Source of the DNA: Mesocentrotus franciscanus
Lineage: Eukaryota > Echinodermata > Echinoidea > Camarodonta > Strongylocentrotidae
Reading direction: 5' to 3'
Length of the DNA stretch: 64,000 nucleotides
Assembly (NCBI GenBank): GCA_037976565.1
Contig: CP137666.1
Coordinates: 54,711,271-54,775,270, forward strand
Shown in pieces: positions 23,688-35,930 of this stretch. The notes beneath the pieces are model-generated. The model had not been told where the DNA came from, made no database searches, and saw only the letters and a list, made by a program, of their open reading frames with translations. Numbering within the stretch: the stretch's first letter is position 1; every line of letters starts with the position of its first letter. Position numbers and translations under genes: made by a program.

Positions 23688-23726
23688 ATGGCATCGGTAA
23701 GCTACTGCAAGAGAGGTCCTAGAAAA
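23688..23726 (+). CDS. Possible first exon inside the 5.25-kb element
   Basis: ATG at 23688 opens MASVSYCKRGPRK and is followed by a good donor GTAAGTAAA. It does not join in frame to the open segment at 25143, so the gene model is unproven. Confidence 0.2.
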
Positions 23727-24109
23727 GTAAGTAAATTCCGTTTTCTCTGAAAATATTAATTCTGTTGATAAAAACTCTGTTATTTTGGAAGAAGAAAAGT
23801 ATTCCTCTCATCTTTATGTGAATACATTTTTTTTTAACCGCACGATATTTAACTTATATATCAGTTAATATCACTCCCCAACTGGGCTAAAAGTGGATGA
23901 ATTGCACCGGTTAATTCATTTCAGTCCCATTCATATAAATTCATGCAGGTCCAACTAAAATTGTCTACCGATGATCGTTTGTTAGGACAGGACAGGTACA
24001 AATATTCTTGCATTATTTGCAATTGATAACAATTATAGGTCCAACACGGCCTTAGGAATCATCATGTTGTATGGTTAATGATGGGTCTTGTGCTTATATT
24101 ATAGATCTA

Positions 24110-25110
24110 ATAGTTATACTAGATTCTAGACTAAACTAAGTCTAGCCCAGTTGTACTTGTAGATTTGGGTTTAGAATCTAGGCCTACTAGATCTAGAAGA
24201 ATCTAGAGTAGAGATTAGACCCTCTTAAACTTACTAAGTAGATCTAGACTAATACTAGTCTACTAGTACTAGTAGTACTCGAGTAGGCCTAGCGCCTAGG
24301 CCTACTGTACTCAGTAGTACTTAGGCTCTAGGCTAGTGCTCTAGACTTCTTCGATTTCTGGCATTCTGTCGGCCTAGCCGCACCGGTAAAGTAGCTCTTG
24401 AGTCTAGGCCTAGGCTAGATCTAGAGCTAGATGATGATAGATCTAGATAGTAGACTATCTAGATCTAGATGGTAATTGGTACTATAGGCCTAGGCCTAGA
24501 TCTATCCCTTGTCTTGTTTTTGTTGATAATTACAATCTAGATCTAGATCTAGTCTACATCCTACAGGATCTTTGTTTTAATGTTAACATTTTATAAAAGA
24601 AAGTTGGACTCGAGAGTTATACCTAAGGCTAAGTAGACTCTAACTAGTCTAAGTAGATCTAGATCTAGATCTAAGTTAAGTAGATCTAGACCTAATAGTT
24701 AGATCTTGATTTACTAGATCTAGCCTAGATGTAGACCCTATATAGATCCTAGATCTAGATCTAATAATTAATAGACTCTAGGCCTATCTAGATTTATTTA
24801 GTCAAGGATCTACATGAAATTGATACTTGAGTCTTGATAGATCTAGGGTAGATGTAGACCTAGTCTCTACTGGACCTATAGAAAGTAAATTCTAGATCTA
24901 GACTAGATTAGATCTACTGTATTTTGTAAGATCTAAATTAACAATAACAGGGGTTTAGGTCTTGTGCCTAACAGTAACAAGTTGGATTCTAGACTAGACT
25001 AGATGTAGAATTTTATGTAGAGGAGGTCTAGAGTCTAGTAGATTTCTCTTTCTAAAATTCTACGCACACATATTAAAACTATTAAGCTCTAGGCCTAGAC
25101 TAGATCATTA
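24110..25110. repeat. CTAGAT/AGATCT palindromic simple-sequence region
   Basis: About 1 kb dominated by TCTAGA, AGATCT and GCCTAGGC words, which are self-complementary and can fold extensively. Confidence 0.75.
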
Positions 25111-25142
25111 TTTTTTTTTCTTAATTTCATTTTTCTTTTGAC

Positions 25143-25401
25143 AGAGTCAGACTCAGAGATGGAGTGGACCTTGAGTCGTATCCACCGAATAGACCTTTGG
25201 AAAGTTCTCTCCTGCCATGGCTTCAAAGTCTTGGACTTGGTTCTCATCCTAGCTCGGCCTCAAGGCTCAAGGAAAGGGTTTGGATATGCAGAATGTACTC
25301 AAGGCCAAGCTCAATGTCTAGGTGACAGCTATAGAACCTACTGTGCTAAGCGGCCTTGTGAAGTGATCTTCTTAGTAAAATTTGTACACCAATATTTATA
25401 A
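25143..25401 (+). CDS. Exon-like open frame inside the 5.25-kb element, unknown product
   Basis: Preceded by a pyrimidine-rich TTTTCTTTTGACAG acceptor, with an open frame reading ESDSEMEWTLSRIHRID to KFVHQYL and a stop at 25399-25401. Base composition is less AT-rich than its surroundings, which hints at coding. No domain is recognised; it could be a degenerate transposon accessory exon. Confidence 0.25.
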
Positions 25402-28400
25402 ACAAAGGTAAGGTTTTTTTGGGTTCTTCTAGACCTACATATAAATAAATTACTAATTTGTTGTTGAGTCTGTAATCTTGATTGATATATATGATTAAAG
25501 GGTTAAGGTACTGGATTTCATTACATTTTCTATGTACAATCACAAACTGGTAATTCCATGTAAGGGGAAGTCAACCGTGACAGGTCTAAATCATAGATAA
25601 ATTACTACATCAGCCAGATAAATATTGTACAAAGAATAGGGCAGCAATTAATGTATAACTATAAAGATGTGATTGAACCAACTGTAATGAGCATGTTTAT
25701 GATGTAAGCTGCTCTGTTTGTTATATACCAGTTAAGGTATCTCTTTCTCTTCTATTCACGACAGGGAATGTTCATTAATTCTGTTTACAACATTGTTTGG
25801 TTCAAGATTAAACTCAATAGTCCATTTTGCAAATGTCTAAAACCTTCAATGTGGTTGGTAACAATGTGTGGAACCAAATACATTTAAATAACAATTAGAA
25901 TCACTGATGAAAATGTACTTATGTTCTGTTGAACACATTAGATACAGTGACAAATATTTTTCTGAGAAATATATTTGCGCTCTTCATGAAATATATTATA
26001 TATGTATCTCTGTTTTACATATTAGGTTGCAAAATAAAGAGCTATGGCATCTACATGTACTGCTAATTCATGACATCTGGAATTTCATTCTTAAGTTATT
26101 GTCCATCTCTTCAAGTTGAAAAGGTAAGCAGTATCAGTTACCATAATTTATCTTATCAGTTTGTTCTGTGCCTGTCATTGTTACCATACCCCTACAGCAG
26201 TCGTTAAAAATGAAACGACATAAGTCAGTACATTTTTCATAATCCTTGTAAGAAGTCTAATACCCATCTTACCCATTCTGTTGTATAAAACGTACACAAA
26301 TGGTTATGAAAGGATATTTTTTCCAAAGCAACAATTTAATTATTTATCTTTTGTAACTAAAACTGCTTTTGTCTCAAAATTTATAAAGAATTTTTTTATT
26401 CTTCTTATTATTTATTTTGCAATCAAAGTATTTGACATAATCATTATCATGAATACAAAAGTTGTAGATAGATTGAAAAATTACACTGGTATTTATTAAT
26501 TGATTCATTTATTACTTTAAATTCTGATTTTAGACTGCAGAGCCTGAATTACCTGCATCGTTATGCTTCATATGGAACAACTTTAAGCAAGAGGACCACA
26601 ATGAGATACAGATCTCGGTATCATGGACTGGTCGCTTTCTCTTACAACCACCACTTCTTGTAAAATAAGATTTACAAATTAATTCCTCTGAAGCTATTAG
26701 AACTGCTTCATTCAAGTTACTAAAATTTGCCATAGAATATGAGATTTTTGGTTTGATTATCAAAATCATATAATATTTTAAAGGAATTAAAATTTTCAAT
26801 GATACTTCCAAGATTTCCTGTATTTTAAACAGAATTTTAGAATCTTGCGGAAGAAAAAAGAACTAGTTACAGTTGGAGGATAAGACCGAAATTATAATCC
26901 ATACTAAATTAGCTCTGCAATTTAGGCCTGCACTTTCAAGAAATTTCATTTTAAGTGTTGCTGCTGATCTAAATAGCTATGATTCTGTCATGGAGGTTAT
27001 TGTTACACAGATAATTCTGTTCATTGCAATAAATCTTAAAATATCAAATTGAAAATTTCAAAGTAGCAATTCATCTGAGTAGCAGTGAATCAATTTGATG
27101 GCCTATTTGGAACTCTTCCTAGAGGCACTTCTGGCATGACTATGTATCGATAATTACCTGTTGATGCCTAAAGTGCTATTGTAGCAATTGCACAATAAAG
27201 AATACGTAAGAAATAACAGAACTTTGTGATTGCAGTGAAAACAGATTTGTCCTGTAGGAAATATATTAACTCTGACTTATGTTGTCCTTAGAATTTTTTC
27301 AAAGCTGATAGAAAGTATTGATGATTAATTTCATATAGACAAACTATTGTATCAAGAAAACACATTCTCACCGACTGCATGACCTTACATGACAATGTAT
27401 GTCACCTTTAGATTAACAACCATATGAGTAACAGCAATCCTTGTGACAAATATTACTCTTTTTAATATCCAAAAAGGTACATTGACTAGACATTGGCAGA
27501 TATCAGCTGCAATACTTTAAACAACTGGCTGTCACTTTAATAGCACTTTCATTTGTGTCATTTCAAATGTTCTTATTGTATCCCTTGAATGTAAAATGTA
27601 AATGTAGATTTCATTCATTAAAGCATAAGCATATTGATTAGACATTGAAGCTTTTAAATCTGTGTTAATTTTATTTTGTATGTAATCAATGTATTGGTTT
27701 TCATTTAACAAGTTAAAGGGGGAGGCAAAAAAATGAATGGATGAGATTGTATGCTGGTAATTATGAAATGATGATAAAGGACAATGATTTGATTCAATGA
27801 TGGTGTGTTTGTTTGATGGTGAGTATTGAAATATCCTAGCAATGCTTTTTCTTATAAGTTAGTGTTTATTTATTAATTGTTGTACTTTATTTATTTATTT
27901 TTTGAGGGAGAGGGTTCATGAAAGAACAAAACAATCACTTTGAAAGGGGCGGAAAGCAAAGTGTTGTGATGGGAGTATCGTATGTTAATGAGAGAGTATA
28001 TGAATGGAATAACGGCACATAGTTGTAAGCAGATGTGGTAAGAAAAATATAGAAAGGGAGCACACAACAGAATGAAAAGGGGCACTACTAAGAGAGAAGA
28101 AAACAGTAACAAGAGGAACTTTAAAACAAAGTAAAACAGGACAAATTGCATGAAGGAAAAGTGCACTTGTAATAAATAAAAGGGATATTAATCAGATGTA
28201 AAAGGGAATGTTTAAGAAGAAAAACAGGCCCCACACTTATGTAAGTACCTGAAAAACCGGGCAATTGTGCCAACCCCAAACCCGGAATGCCACCTAAACT
28301 GCAGCCTTTGGTATTGATCATGCTTGGTATTAAATTTGATAATTTAAAAAATACTTGGTTATCAACAAAGACTTGTTCCCCATCCCCCAAAATAAATCAT

Positions 28401-28440
28401 TGCCTAAAAATTGCCATTAATTTTGAACAGAATTCTCCAT
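25402..28440. other. Interior of the 5.25-kb element, no gene seen
   Basis: AT-rich with short chance frames on both strands. No motif recognised. Confidence 0.35.
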
Positions 28441-28763
28441 TTCCCGATGCATGATCAAATTGATGTTGGCCGAAAGTTACGCCTGTACAGCCAATGAATG
28501 CTTGAAATAGCATATTAATAATCGAATGAATAAGAATAAAATTGATCTTAAAACTGATATATATATGTATATGGATCAATTTCAAGGCTAAAATCGATCT
28601 TAAAATTGATTTGGATCACACTCTAACTTAAAATCGATTTTAAGGCTAAAATCGATTTTATTTATTTGATGAAACAGCTCCTAAAATCGAAATCGATTTT
28701 AGGCCCTTAAAATCGATCGGATCGATTTTAAGATCGATTTTAGGGCTTAGTGAAACACCCCCC

Positions 28764-29521
28764 TGCTCTATTCCTATACAGCTACAAGTACATCCTGTTT
28801 AACCACTATTATATACCTCACTTAAGAAATCTAGCCATCTGATTGGTCGAAATTGGAGTCGTGATTTCAAGCCATGCCCAACTCACAGGGCATAGCAATA
28901 GCCCACAGGGCCTAGTTAAAAGTTTCTACCCTCATCCTCATTATCCTGCGATTCCCATTGGTTTACTGCGATCCCCATTGGTTTGCGTGTTAAAATTGTC
29001 TACGTGCGAGCACGGACGCCATATCATACAGTGCTCTTTGTCTGCGATTCCCAAATGATTGAAACTTTCACTCATTTTTTAAGCGAAGATTAACAGACAG
29101 TGTTTCAGATTTGCTGTGATGTTTTTGGAGTCACCGGGGCCCATAGTTTTAACCAGTACCTCGAATAGAAGGCATGGTATATTTGTTTTATATCCTGCAT
29201 CAAAAATTTATTTTATTAAAAAAAAAATCATTTTTGGGACAAAAAAAAATTTAGAACAAAAAAAATGTCAATTTTTATCTAAAAAGATTTACTATATTTT
29301 GTTTTCATTAAATTAAGATTTGAAGAAAAAAAAAATTCAATTAAAAAAAATATATATATATATATTTCTGGTCATGTGACAATTAGCTCTCAACCAATCA
29401 AAAGCCAACAAATTTCTGATGCAGAATATAAAAACAGCTAGTCCTCTCGTAGCAGTCGATATAACTATACTAGTCTCTAGCTCTCCAAGAGGTACATATC
29501 ACATATGAAGCGAGCAATCCA
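28764..29521. other. Spacer with promoter-like boxes
   Basis: Contains poly-A-rich tracts (29217-29360), a CCAATCA box at about 29394-29400 and ATATAAAA at about 29426-29433. No downstream gene is visible. Confidence 0.3.
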
Positions 29522-29680
29522 GGGGGGCATTTCATCAACATTTGTCCACCGACAACTGTCGGGGCCGACTAAATTTGACCAATCAGAGGCCTGGAAAATA
29601 GTCGGTGACAATAAAATTGTCGGTGAAAATGATATTAGTCGGTGAAAACCACCGACTAATTGTTTCATGAAACGCCCCCC
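29522..29680. repeat. 159-bp MITE with GGGGGGCATTTCATCAA ends
   Basis: The inverted right end reads TTTCATGAAACGCCCCCC. The interior repeats GTCGGTG and its complement. The ends resemble those of the 5.25-kb element, suggesting a short relative. Confidence 0.7.
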
Positions 29681-29763
29681 AGAACACGTAATACAAAGGT
29701 TTGGTATGGGTTCATGAATTTGGTTCCGAAATGAACATATTGGAATTTGGAAGCAATGACGCG

Positions 29764-30014
29764 CTAGGGTGGTGAAAAGTTAGCATAGGGTGGTGAAAAG
29801 TTAGCGTAGGGTGGTGAAGAGTTAATATTCCATTAAGTTAGCGTAGGGTGGTGAAGAGTTAATAATGTACACGACGCTAGCTAGGGTGGTGAAAAGTTAG
29901 CGTAGGGTGGTGAAAAGTTAGCGTAGGGTGGTGAAGAATTAATATGCCAGTTTATCCATAGGCAATGTACATGACGCTAGGGTGGTGAAAAGTTAGCGTA
30001 GGGTGGAGAAAAGT
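29764..30014 (+). repeat. Minisatellite: GGGTGGTGAAAAGTTAGCGTA units, first block
   Basis: Repeated GGGTGGTGAA(A/G)AGTTA words, some with the spacer CCAGTTTATCCATAG and ACATGACGCTA. Same family as 31587-32300. Confidence 0.85.
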
Positions 30015-31410
30015 TTGTGATCAGGTTTGCATATATTTATTACTATCATTTTTCGATATTTAAATTGGTTGATGTTTTAATGTTTATTTGGTTTTGAGGA
30101 AGTAGGCCTAAGTACATAGAATATTGAATGAGATAAAACAGGGAATCAGTTATAAAGATCGCACAGAAATTCCACAAATTCTGTAATTAGACCCATTTCA
30201 TGTCCATCCCAGCAAAGACTGTTATGACACGAAAACATTAATAAAAAAGACACGGATGCTTTGTCCCCCTCATCAAAAAATTATTACAAAAGTTTAACAA
30301 ACAATTTCAAAGCTTCGCTTGAAGAATGTCAGATGAGTAGGCCTACAAGTGGTAAACGTTGAGACATATATTATACCCAGGTATTTTGTCATGTGCTTTC
30401 GACCATAACACTGTGTAACATTATATTAAAATAAAATCATGTTTGTGATTAAGAAACGTGGGGGAATTACAGTGTAAGTCCCTCAATTTGAACTGGTTTT
30501 TTTCTGCCAAATTCATGATGCATTTTATTTAATGTGTAGACTTGTACGAATATGTACCTGCTGGAAACTGTCGTATACAGTGTATGCCAGCACACCTTTT
30601 ATAAATCCTGCACCAAATATCCTTCAAACAATATTATCATGTATACAAGCAGTATCATGATGCTATAGATGTGTACAGTAAAACTATGTTTCTGATATGT
30701 TACTCATGAATAAATATTTGTCAATTTCAGAGTTTGATCTCTCACAGCAAATAATTATAGAACGATATGTAGCTTAAACAGAACCTCTGCAGAGCGCGCG
30801 CGCTTATCTGGAATGTGATGGTGCGGTTAGCATTTGATGTAATATGGGCGGCTTTCTGCTTTGTATCAAAGTATCAAGCCCACAAGAAAGTGAAATTGTT
30901 GGAAATATGCATTTGTAGGAAATTGCATTTTATAGTAGTCATTGCCATGTTTTAAAATGCCCATCAATCTTCAGAAGGGACGGTGAAGAGGGGGGCGGAT
31001 ATGGTGGTGATATCTTATCATCTTTTTTTTTTTGGGGGGGTGTCTGTAATGACTTTTCTTTTTATTTAATGATTACACCATCGAGCCACAACTCGGCCTA
31101 TACTTCATGGCCAAACTACTCGATTTTAGACATTCCTTTTTCCAGAAGTTTGCTCAGTGTACCAGTATCACTTGCTTAGACAAAGGCATATGAGGGAGGC
31201 AGCCGGGTCACTATGCCCCCAAAGAAGGATACACCCCCGTCTCCCCTCGGCAATAATCGGGCAAAAAGTCACAATTTCGGGCAGAAAGGTAAATAAAAGT
31301 TAAAGAAAGAAGAAAATAAAGCAGTGCTGAAATTAATGACTGCAGAGAATCCTTCGTTATACCAATTACCAATATTCAACCTGTAACATGCTTTAAAAAA
31401 TTTTTTTTTA
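30015..31410. other. Unique spacer between minisatellite blocks
   Basis: No gene or repeat recognised apart from a T/G run near 31022-31040. Confidence 0.35.
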
Positions 31411-31587
31411 CCTCTAACATTTTTACCTCTGACATTTTTCCCTGACATTTTTACCTCTGACATTTTTTCCTCTGACATTTTTACCTCTGACATTTTTACC
31501 TCTGACATTTTTTCCTCTGACATTTTTACCCCTGACATTTTTACCTCTGACATTTTTACCTCTGACATTTTTTCCTCTGACATTTTT
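31411..31587 (+). repeat. 15-bp minisatellite CTCTGACATTTTTAC
   Basis: About 11 to 12 near-perfect units; variants are TTTTTTC and CCCCTGAC. The minus strand reads as open MSEVK or RGKNV repeats only because the unit is 15 bp. Confidence 0.9.
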
Positions 31588-32300
31588 ACACCGAGCCGAA
31601 AAGTTAGCGTAGGGTGGTGAAGAGTTAATATTCCAGTTTATCCATAACAATGTACATGACGCTATATAGGTGGTGAAAAGTTAGCGTAGGATGGTACAAG
31701 AAGAGTTAATATTCCAGTGTATCCATAGACAATGTCCATGACGCTAGGGTGGTGAAAAGTTAGCGTAGGGTGGTGAAGAGTTAATATTCCAGTTTATCCA
31801 TAACAATCTACATGACGCTAGGGTGGTGAAGAATTAATATTTTAGTTTATCCAATATATACAATGTACATGACGCTATAGGGTGGTGAAGAGTTAATTTA
31901 TCCATAGACAATGTCCATGACGCTAGGGTGCAGTGAAAAGTTAGCGTAGGGTGGTGAAGAGTTAATATTCCAGTTTATCCATAGACAATGTACATGACAC
32001 TTAAGGGTGGTGAAGAATCAATATTCCAGTTTATCCATATCTAGACAACGTACATGACGCTAGGGTGGTGAAAAGTTAGCGTAGGGTGGTGAAGAGTTAA
32101 TATTCCAGTTTATCCATAGACAATGTACATGACGCTATACGGTACGTGGTGAAAAATTAAAGTAGGGGGTGAAGAATCTATATTCCAGTTTATCCATAGA
32201 CAACGTAGGCTACATTACGCTAGGGTGGTGAAGAATAAATATTCCACGTTATCCACAGAAAAAATACATGACGTAATGACGCTGAGTTGTGAAGAGTTGC
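31587..32300 (+). repeat. Minisatellite: GGGTGGTGAA / CCAGTTTATCCATAG units, second block
   Basis: About nine degenerate units of 75-90 bp, each with GGGTGGTGAAGAGTTAATAT, TCCAGTTTATCCATAG and ACATGACGCTA. The units decay toward the right. Confidence 0.85.
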
Positions 32301-33441
32301 CCTATATGATCGAGGTGAAAAATTAGATTAGTAGCCCTACATGACGGTGAAATGGTGAATACTTTCTGTGATTATAGGTAAGAGTTGATATCATATGCCC
32401 CTTTCCCATATAGAAAATGTATATGGCTTGCTTAATTATGGTTAAGGTATGTCAATTCAAAAGAAGATTATAACTTTCTTTATTATATAAGATTCATTAT
32501 TTTTCATTTCTGACATAGGTCATAATTATAATAACTGCTCAGTTACACGGCCTCCGTTATGTGTTTAATTACCTCCCCCCCCCCCCATCCTCTTCTCCCA
32601 TAAGTATATAGGGCCTATCCATCATATCCTTCGATCTCTACCATTATATCCATCATATGCCCATTTTAATAGGTAGCGATCGCTGCGCCGATGCCTGGCG
32701 GATACAATACACAAAGCATATATTGCGTACGTGTGAATAATATAGGCTATCGGTTGTACAATGCGATTCTTTTAAATCAACAAATTTGCAATTTTTACAC
32801 ATTGGTGAACTTAATAATAATAGGATGGGCTATATATACCTTCATCTCCGATTAGGTGTGTGAAGAAGAGCTTCACCATTAGCTTCACACATTACATGCA
32901 TAATGCATTGCATTTCATGCATCATGCAGGAGTAATATACCATGCAGGTACGTACGCAGAGCAGAAATTATGGTTCGATCGCGACTAGACTCGACTACAT
33001 ACTAGCTAGACTTGCACTAAACTTGAAATTAGTAAGCTGTGAGCTGAGGTGGCCGTGGGTAAAGTAAACTTGTATTCTATTCTAAATATGTTTTCATGTG
33101 ACTAAATGCCGTGAATGATTGCGTGAGAAAATGAAGGAATGAAGCGTGTCGTGTATTTTTGTTTCATTTCACAGTGCATTAACTGCAACTTTAGTCTGTA
33201 TACTGTAGACTGTAGTCTCCCTTGAATTCATATAATTCATTGACCTTTAAATTTAATTAAGCTAAAAAATAAAGACTAAAGTTTAAATTAGACTAGACCA
33301 TACTTTAATTATTTTAATTTATTTTCGGCACAGCCACATGCAGCATGCAGCCTCCAGCCTCCAGGAGTCCAGCCACTGAGCTGCTGACTCGAGTCGAGAC
33401 TTGACTGGAGTGTTAACTGCGTTAGGAAGAGGGGGCGGGGG
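32301..33441. other. Spacer, no gene seen
   Basis: A C run at 32574-32586 and AT-rich DNA. Nothing coding. Confidence 0.35.
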
Positions 33442-33662
33442 CAGTGGCGGATCCAGGGGCCCGGGGCCCTGCCCCTCCCCTTTTTCGGAGGCAAAAAAAA
33501 TTGTGCTTCCCCCACTGAGCGACCGGCATGATTTTTCAATTTTCAATTTTCGGAGGCAAAAAAAATTTAAAATTTGCTCACTACCCCGGCACGGTTTTCA
33601 AATTTTCACACGAAGTGGGCCCTTTTCGGCCCCTCCCTTGCCGCCGGCTGGATCCGCCCCTG
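33442..33662. mobile_element. 221-bp hAT-like MITE
   Basis: Ends CAGTGGCGGATCCAG and CTGGATCCGCCCCTG form inverted repeats like those of the three larger hAT-like elements in this window. A clean 8-bp duplication is not obvious in the G-rich flank. Confidence 0.65.
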
Positions 33663-33850
33663 GGGAGGGCCTTACAAAAAAGTTCTATAGAATTCTATTA
33701 AAAAAAAAGCTATATAATTCCTATGGGCAATTCTATAGAAATGTTTTATAGAGATTCTGTAGAAAAGTGGGCCACTTTTCTATACAAATTCTATAGAATT
33801 CTATAACGGGCCTCTATAGAATCTCTATAAAACATTCTATAGACTTTTTA

Positions 33851-34475
33851 TGCCTCCGCTACAAAGTAGCCAGAGGCATTATGTTTTCTGGTTGTCCACG
33901 TTTTCTCAAGAACCGATTGATGGATTACCGCCAAACATGGGTCATGTATGTATCTTGCAGAGCTAATGAACTGATTAGATTTTGGGGTCACGAGGTCAAA
34001 GGTCAAAGGTCACAGGGCTCATTATGTATGCAAAAATAGCTCGTGATCACTTTATCTCAAGAACCGATTGATGGATTACCTCAAACTTGGGCCATGTATG
34101 TATCTTGCAGAGTAATGAACTGATTAGATTTTGGGGTCACGAGGTCAAAGGTCTAAGGTCACAGGGCTCATTATGTATGCAAAATAGCTTGTGATCACGT
34201 TATCTCAAGAACCGATTGATGGATTACCGCCAAACTTGGGTCATGTATGTATCTTGCAGAGCTAATGAACTGATTAGATTTTGGGGTCACGAGGTCAAAG
34301 GTCACAGGGCTCATTATGTATCTCAAAATAGCTCGTGATCGCGTTATCATTAGAACCAACAGATGGATTACAATCAAACTTGAATTTTAAAAATTGCTTC
34401 CATTTTGGTTTGTAAAATTGCTCTATGGCGGAGGCATCATTTTCGACTGCGCGCAGTTGAAGTTCCATCTAGTTT
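33851..34475. repeat. Element with ATGCCTCCGC ends and three ~150-bp internal repeats
   Basis: Three tandem copies carry AAGAACCGATTGATGGATTA, GGTCATGTATGTATCTTGCA and GGGGTCACGAGGTCAAAGGT. Bounded by ATGCCTCCGC on the left and GCGGAGGCAT on the right. Confidence 0.75.
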
Positions 34476-34811
34476 TTATAGAATTCTATAGACTTTTTTA
34501 TATAATTCTTTAGACTTTTTTTTTATAGAATGATATACTTTTTTAAAAGTATTCTATAGAACTTTCTATAAACAATTTTATAGAATTCTATATGAATTTA
34601 ATCTCTTTTCTATAAAACCTGGAATAGGATTCTATAGAAAATTTGATATTTTTATAAACCATTTAATAGAATTCTATAGAAATTAGGTTGCTTTTCTAAA
34701 CGCTGAAATATGTAAATTAGGCAGGTTAATTTAACAGGCAAATCTAAATTCTCCCTAATCAATATTGGCGATTGTCCACCAATAGGTATATTCTAATCTC
34801 AATTGCATTAA

Positions 34812-35336
34812 AGGTACTATGTCCCATTTGCAGGCCAAAAAATGAAAAGGTTAAATTCCAACGGCATTTGAAATACAATACTAATTTAGAACTTCCCTAA
34901 AAAAAAGGGGGCTTGAAAATGTCTTTAAGTGGGAAAATAACGACTATTAGTTGTCGAATCGACTTAGGAGCTATAGAGCCAGTAAGTAATAGTCTGATTT
35001 TTCAGACCATTGTACCGAATGGTCGTACGTTTTATGCTGCGCAAAGATTCAATCAGTTTAATTTTGGCCATTACAAGAAGTGGGTTATTGATGTAGACAA
35101 ATGCTCATGTACCCTTTACAGCTCATTTTATGTATGTTATTACCAAAGATGAAAAAAGCCAGTCAGTCACTAGTGTCTGACAGTGAAGTCTAGCAAGTAA
35201 ACGGGTTTCCTTGCATAATTTGAATATTAGGACACTGCTAACGTTTAAATATCACAGATGGGACATACATGACATATTCATAATTCCTGCAAAGTTCTAC
35301 ACAATTTGATGTTGGCTGCAAAAGGGACATAGTACC
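34812..35336. repeat. TTAA-flanked MITE (piggyBac-type), 525 bp, with empty site elsewhere in window
   Basis: Ends AGGTACTATGTCCC / GGGACATAGTACCT, flanked by TTAA at 34808-34811 and 35337-35340. The related segment at 43514-43535 reads TTGCATTAACTCCATCAC with no insert, matching the flanks joined at one TTAA. Confidence 0.8.
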
Positions 35337-35930
35337 TTTAACTCCATCACAAAGATCATTTGAAGTGAATTCAAGATTGACTTTGGTAAATGTATTGGCT
35401 CGTACACATATGTATAATAAACATACATGTTTTTTTTTGTTTAGTAATCGTAAAATCAATATATCTATTGCTAAAACGTCAATGTAATTGTAACATGATC
35501 AGACAAATAATCTATTGGTCAATAATTGCCGAAGGAAAATACAAATCACAAAATTGATGTGCATTGTCATAATTTGCTTAACAAATCATGATAAATTCGA
35601 AATTTATCGATTATCATTACTTGCCGGATAAAAGCACCATTTTTGGTACAGGGCTTCCTTAGGACCTACTAAACGATATTAGGCTAGGAGCCCCCGGCAA
35701 ATATTTCAATTTAAGGGTGTGGGGCGGGGGCGAGTTTTTGGAGCCCCCCAGATAATTTTATAACATTGATTTGTTGTTGTACAAAACTACAAATGGTTTT
35801 TGGTACAGGGCTAATTCCTTAGGACCTATTGAACGATATTAGGGTAGGAGCCCCCGGCATAACTATTCATATAGGGGTGTGGGGCGGGGGCGTCGCCTCG
35901 TAGCGCCTTTTGGAATTAAGCTCTTCATAT
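35337..35930 (+). repeat. Segment duplicated at 43521-44160, with two ~160-bp units
   Basis: Starts TTAACTCCATCACAAAGAT, runs through GGTCAATAATTGCCGAAGGA, and ends in two units containing GGTACAGGGCTTCCTTAGGA. The second copy carries the expanded array. Confidence 0.75.

Larger units (their letters stand above)
23511..28763. mobile_element. 5.25-kb TIR element with ATCGATTTTA-rich inverted ends (Harbinger-like?)
   Basis: The left end CAGGGGCGTGTTTCATCAA and the inverted right end CAGGGGGGTGTTTCACTAA are followed by about 140 bp (left) and 200 bp (right) of ATCGATTTTA motifs plus a second GCTGTTTCATCAAAT box. Ends beginning GGGG..GTTTCA resemble PIF/Harbinger-type elements; the superfamily is an inference and no clean target duplication was found. 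The interior has a CTAGAT satellite (24110-25110) and one exon-like frame at 25143-25401. No transposase domain was recognised. Confidence 0.6.

Noticed and set aside
31269..31650. MSEVK / RGKNV repeat proteins on the minus strand
   Set aside because: Products of the CTCTGACATTTTTAC minisatellite.
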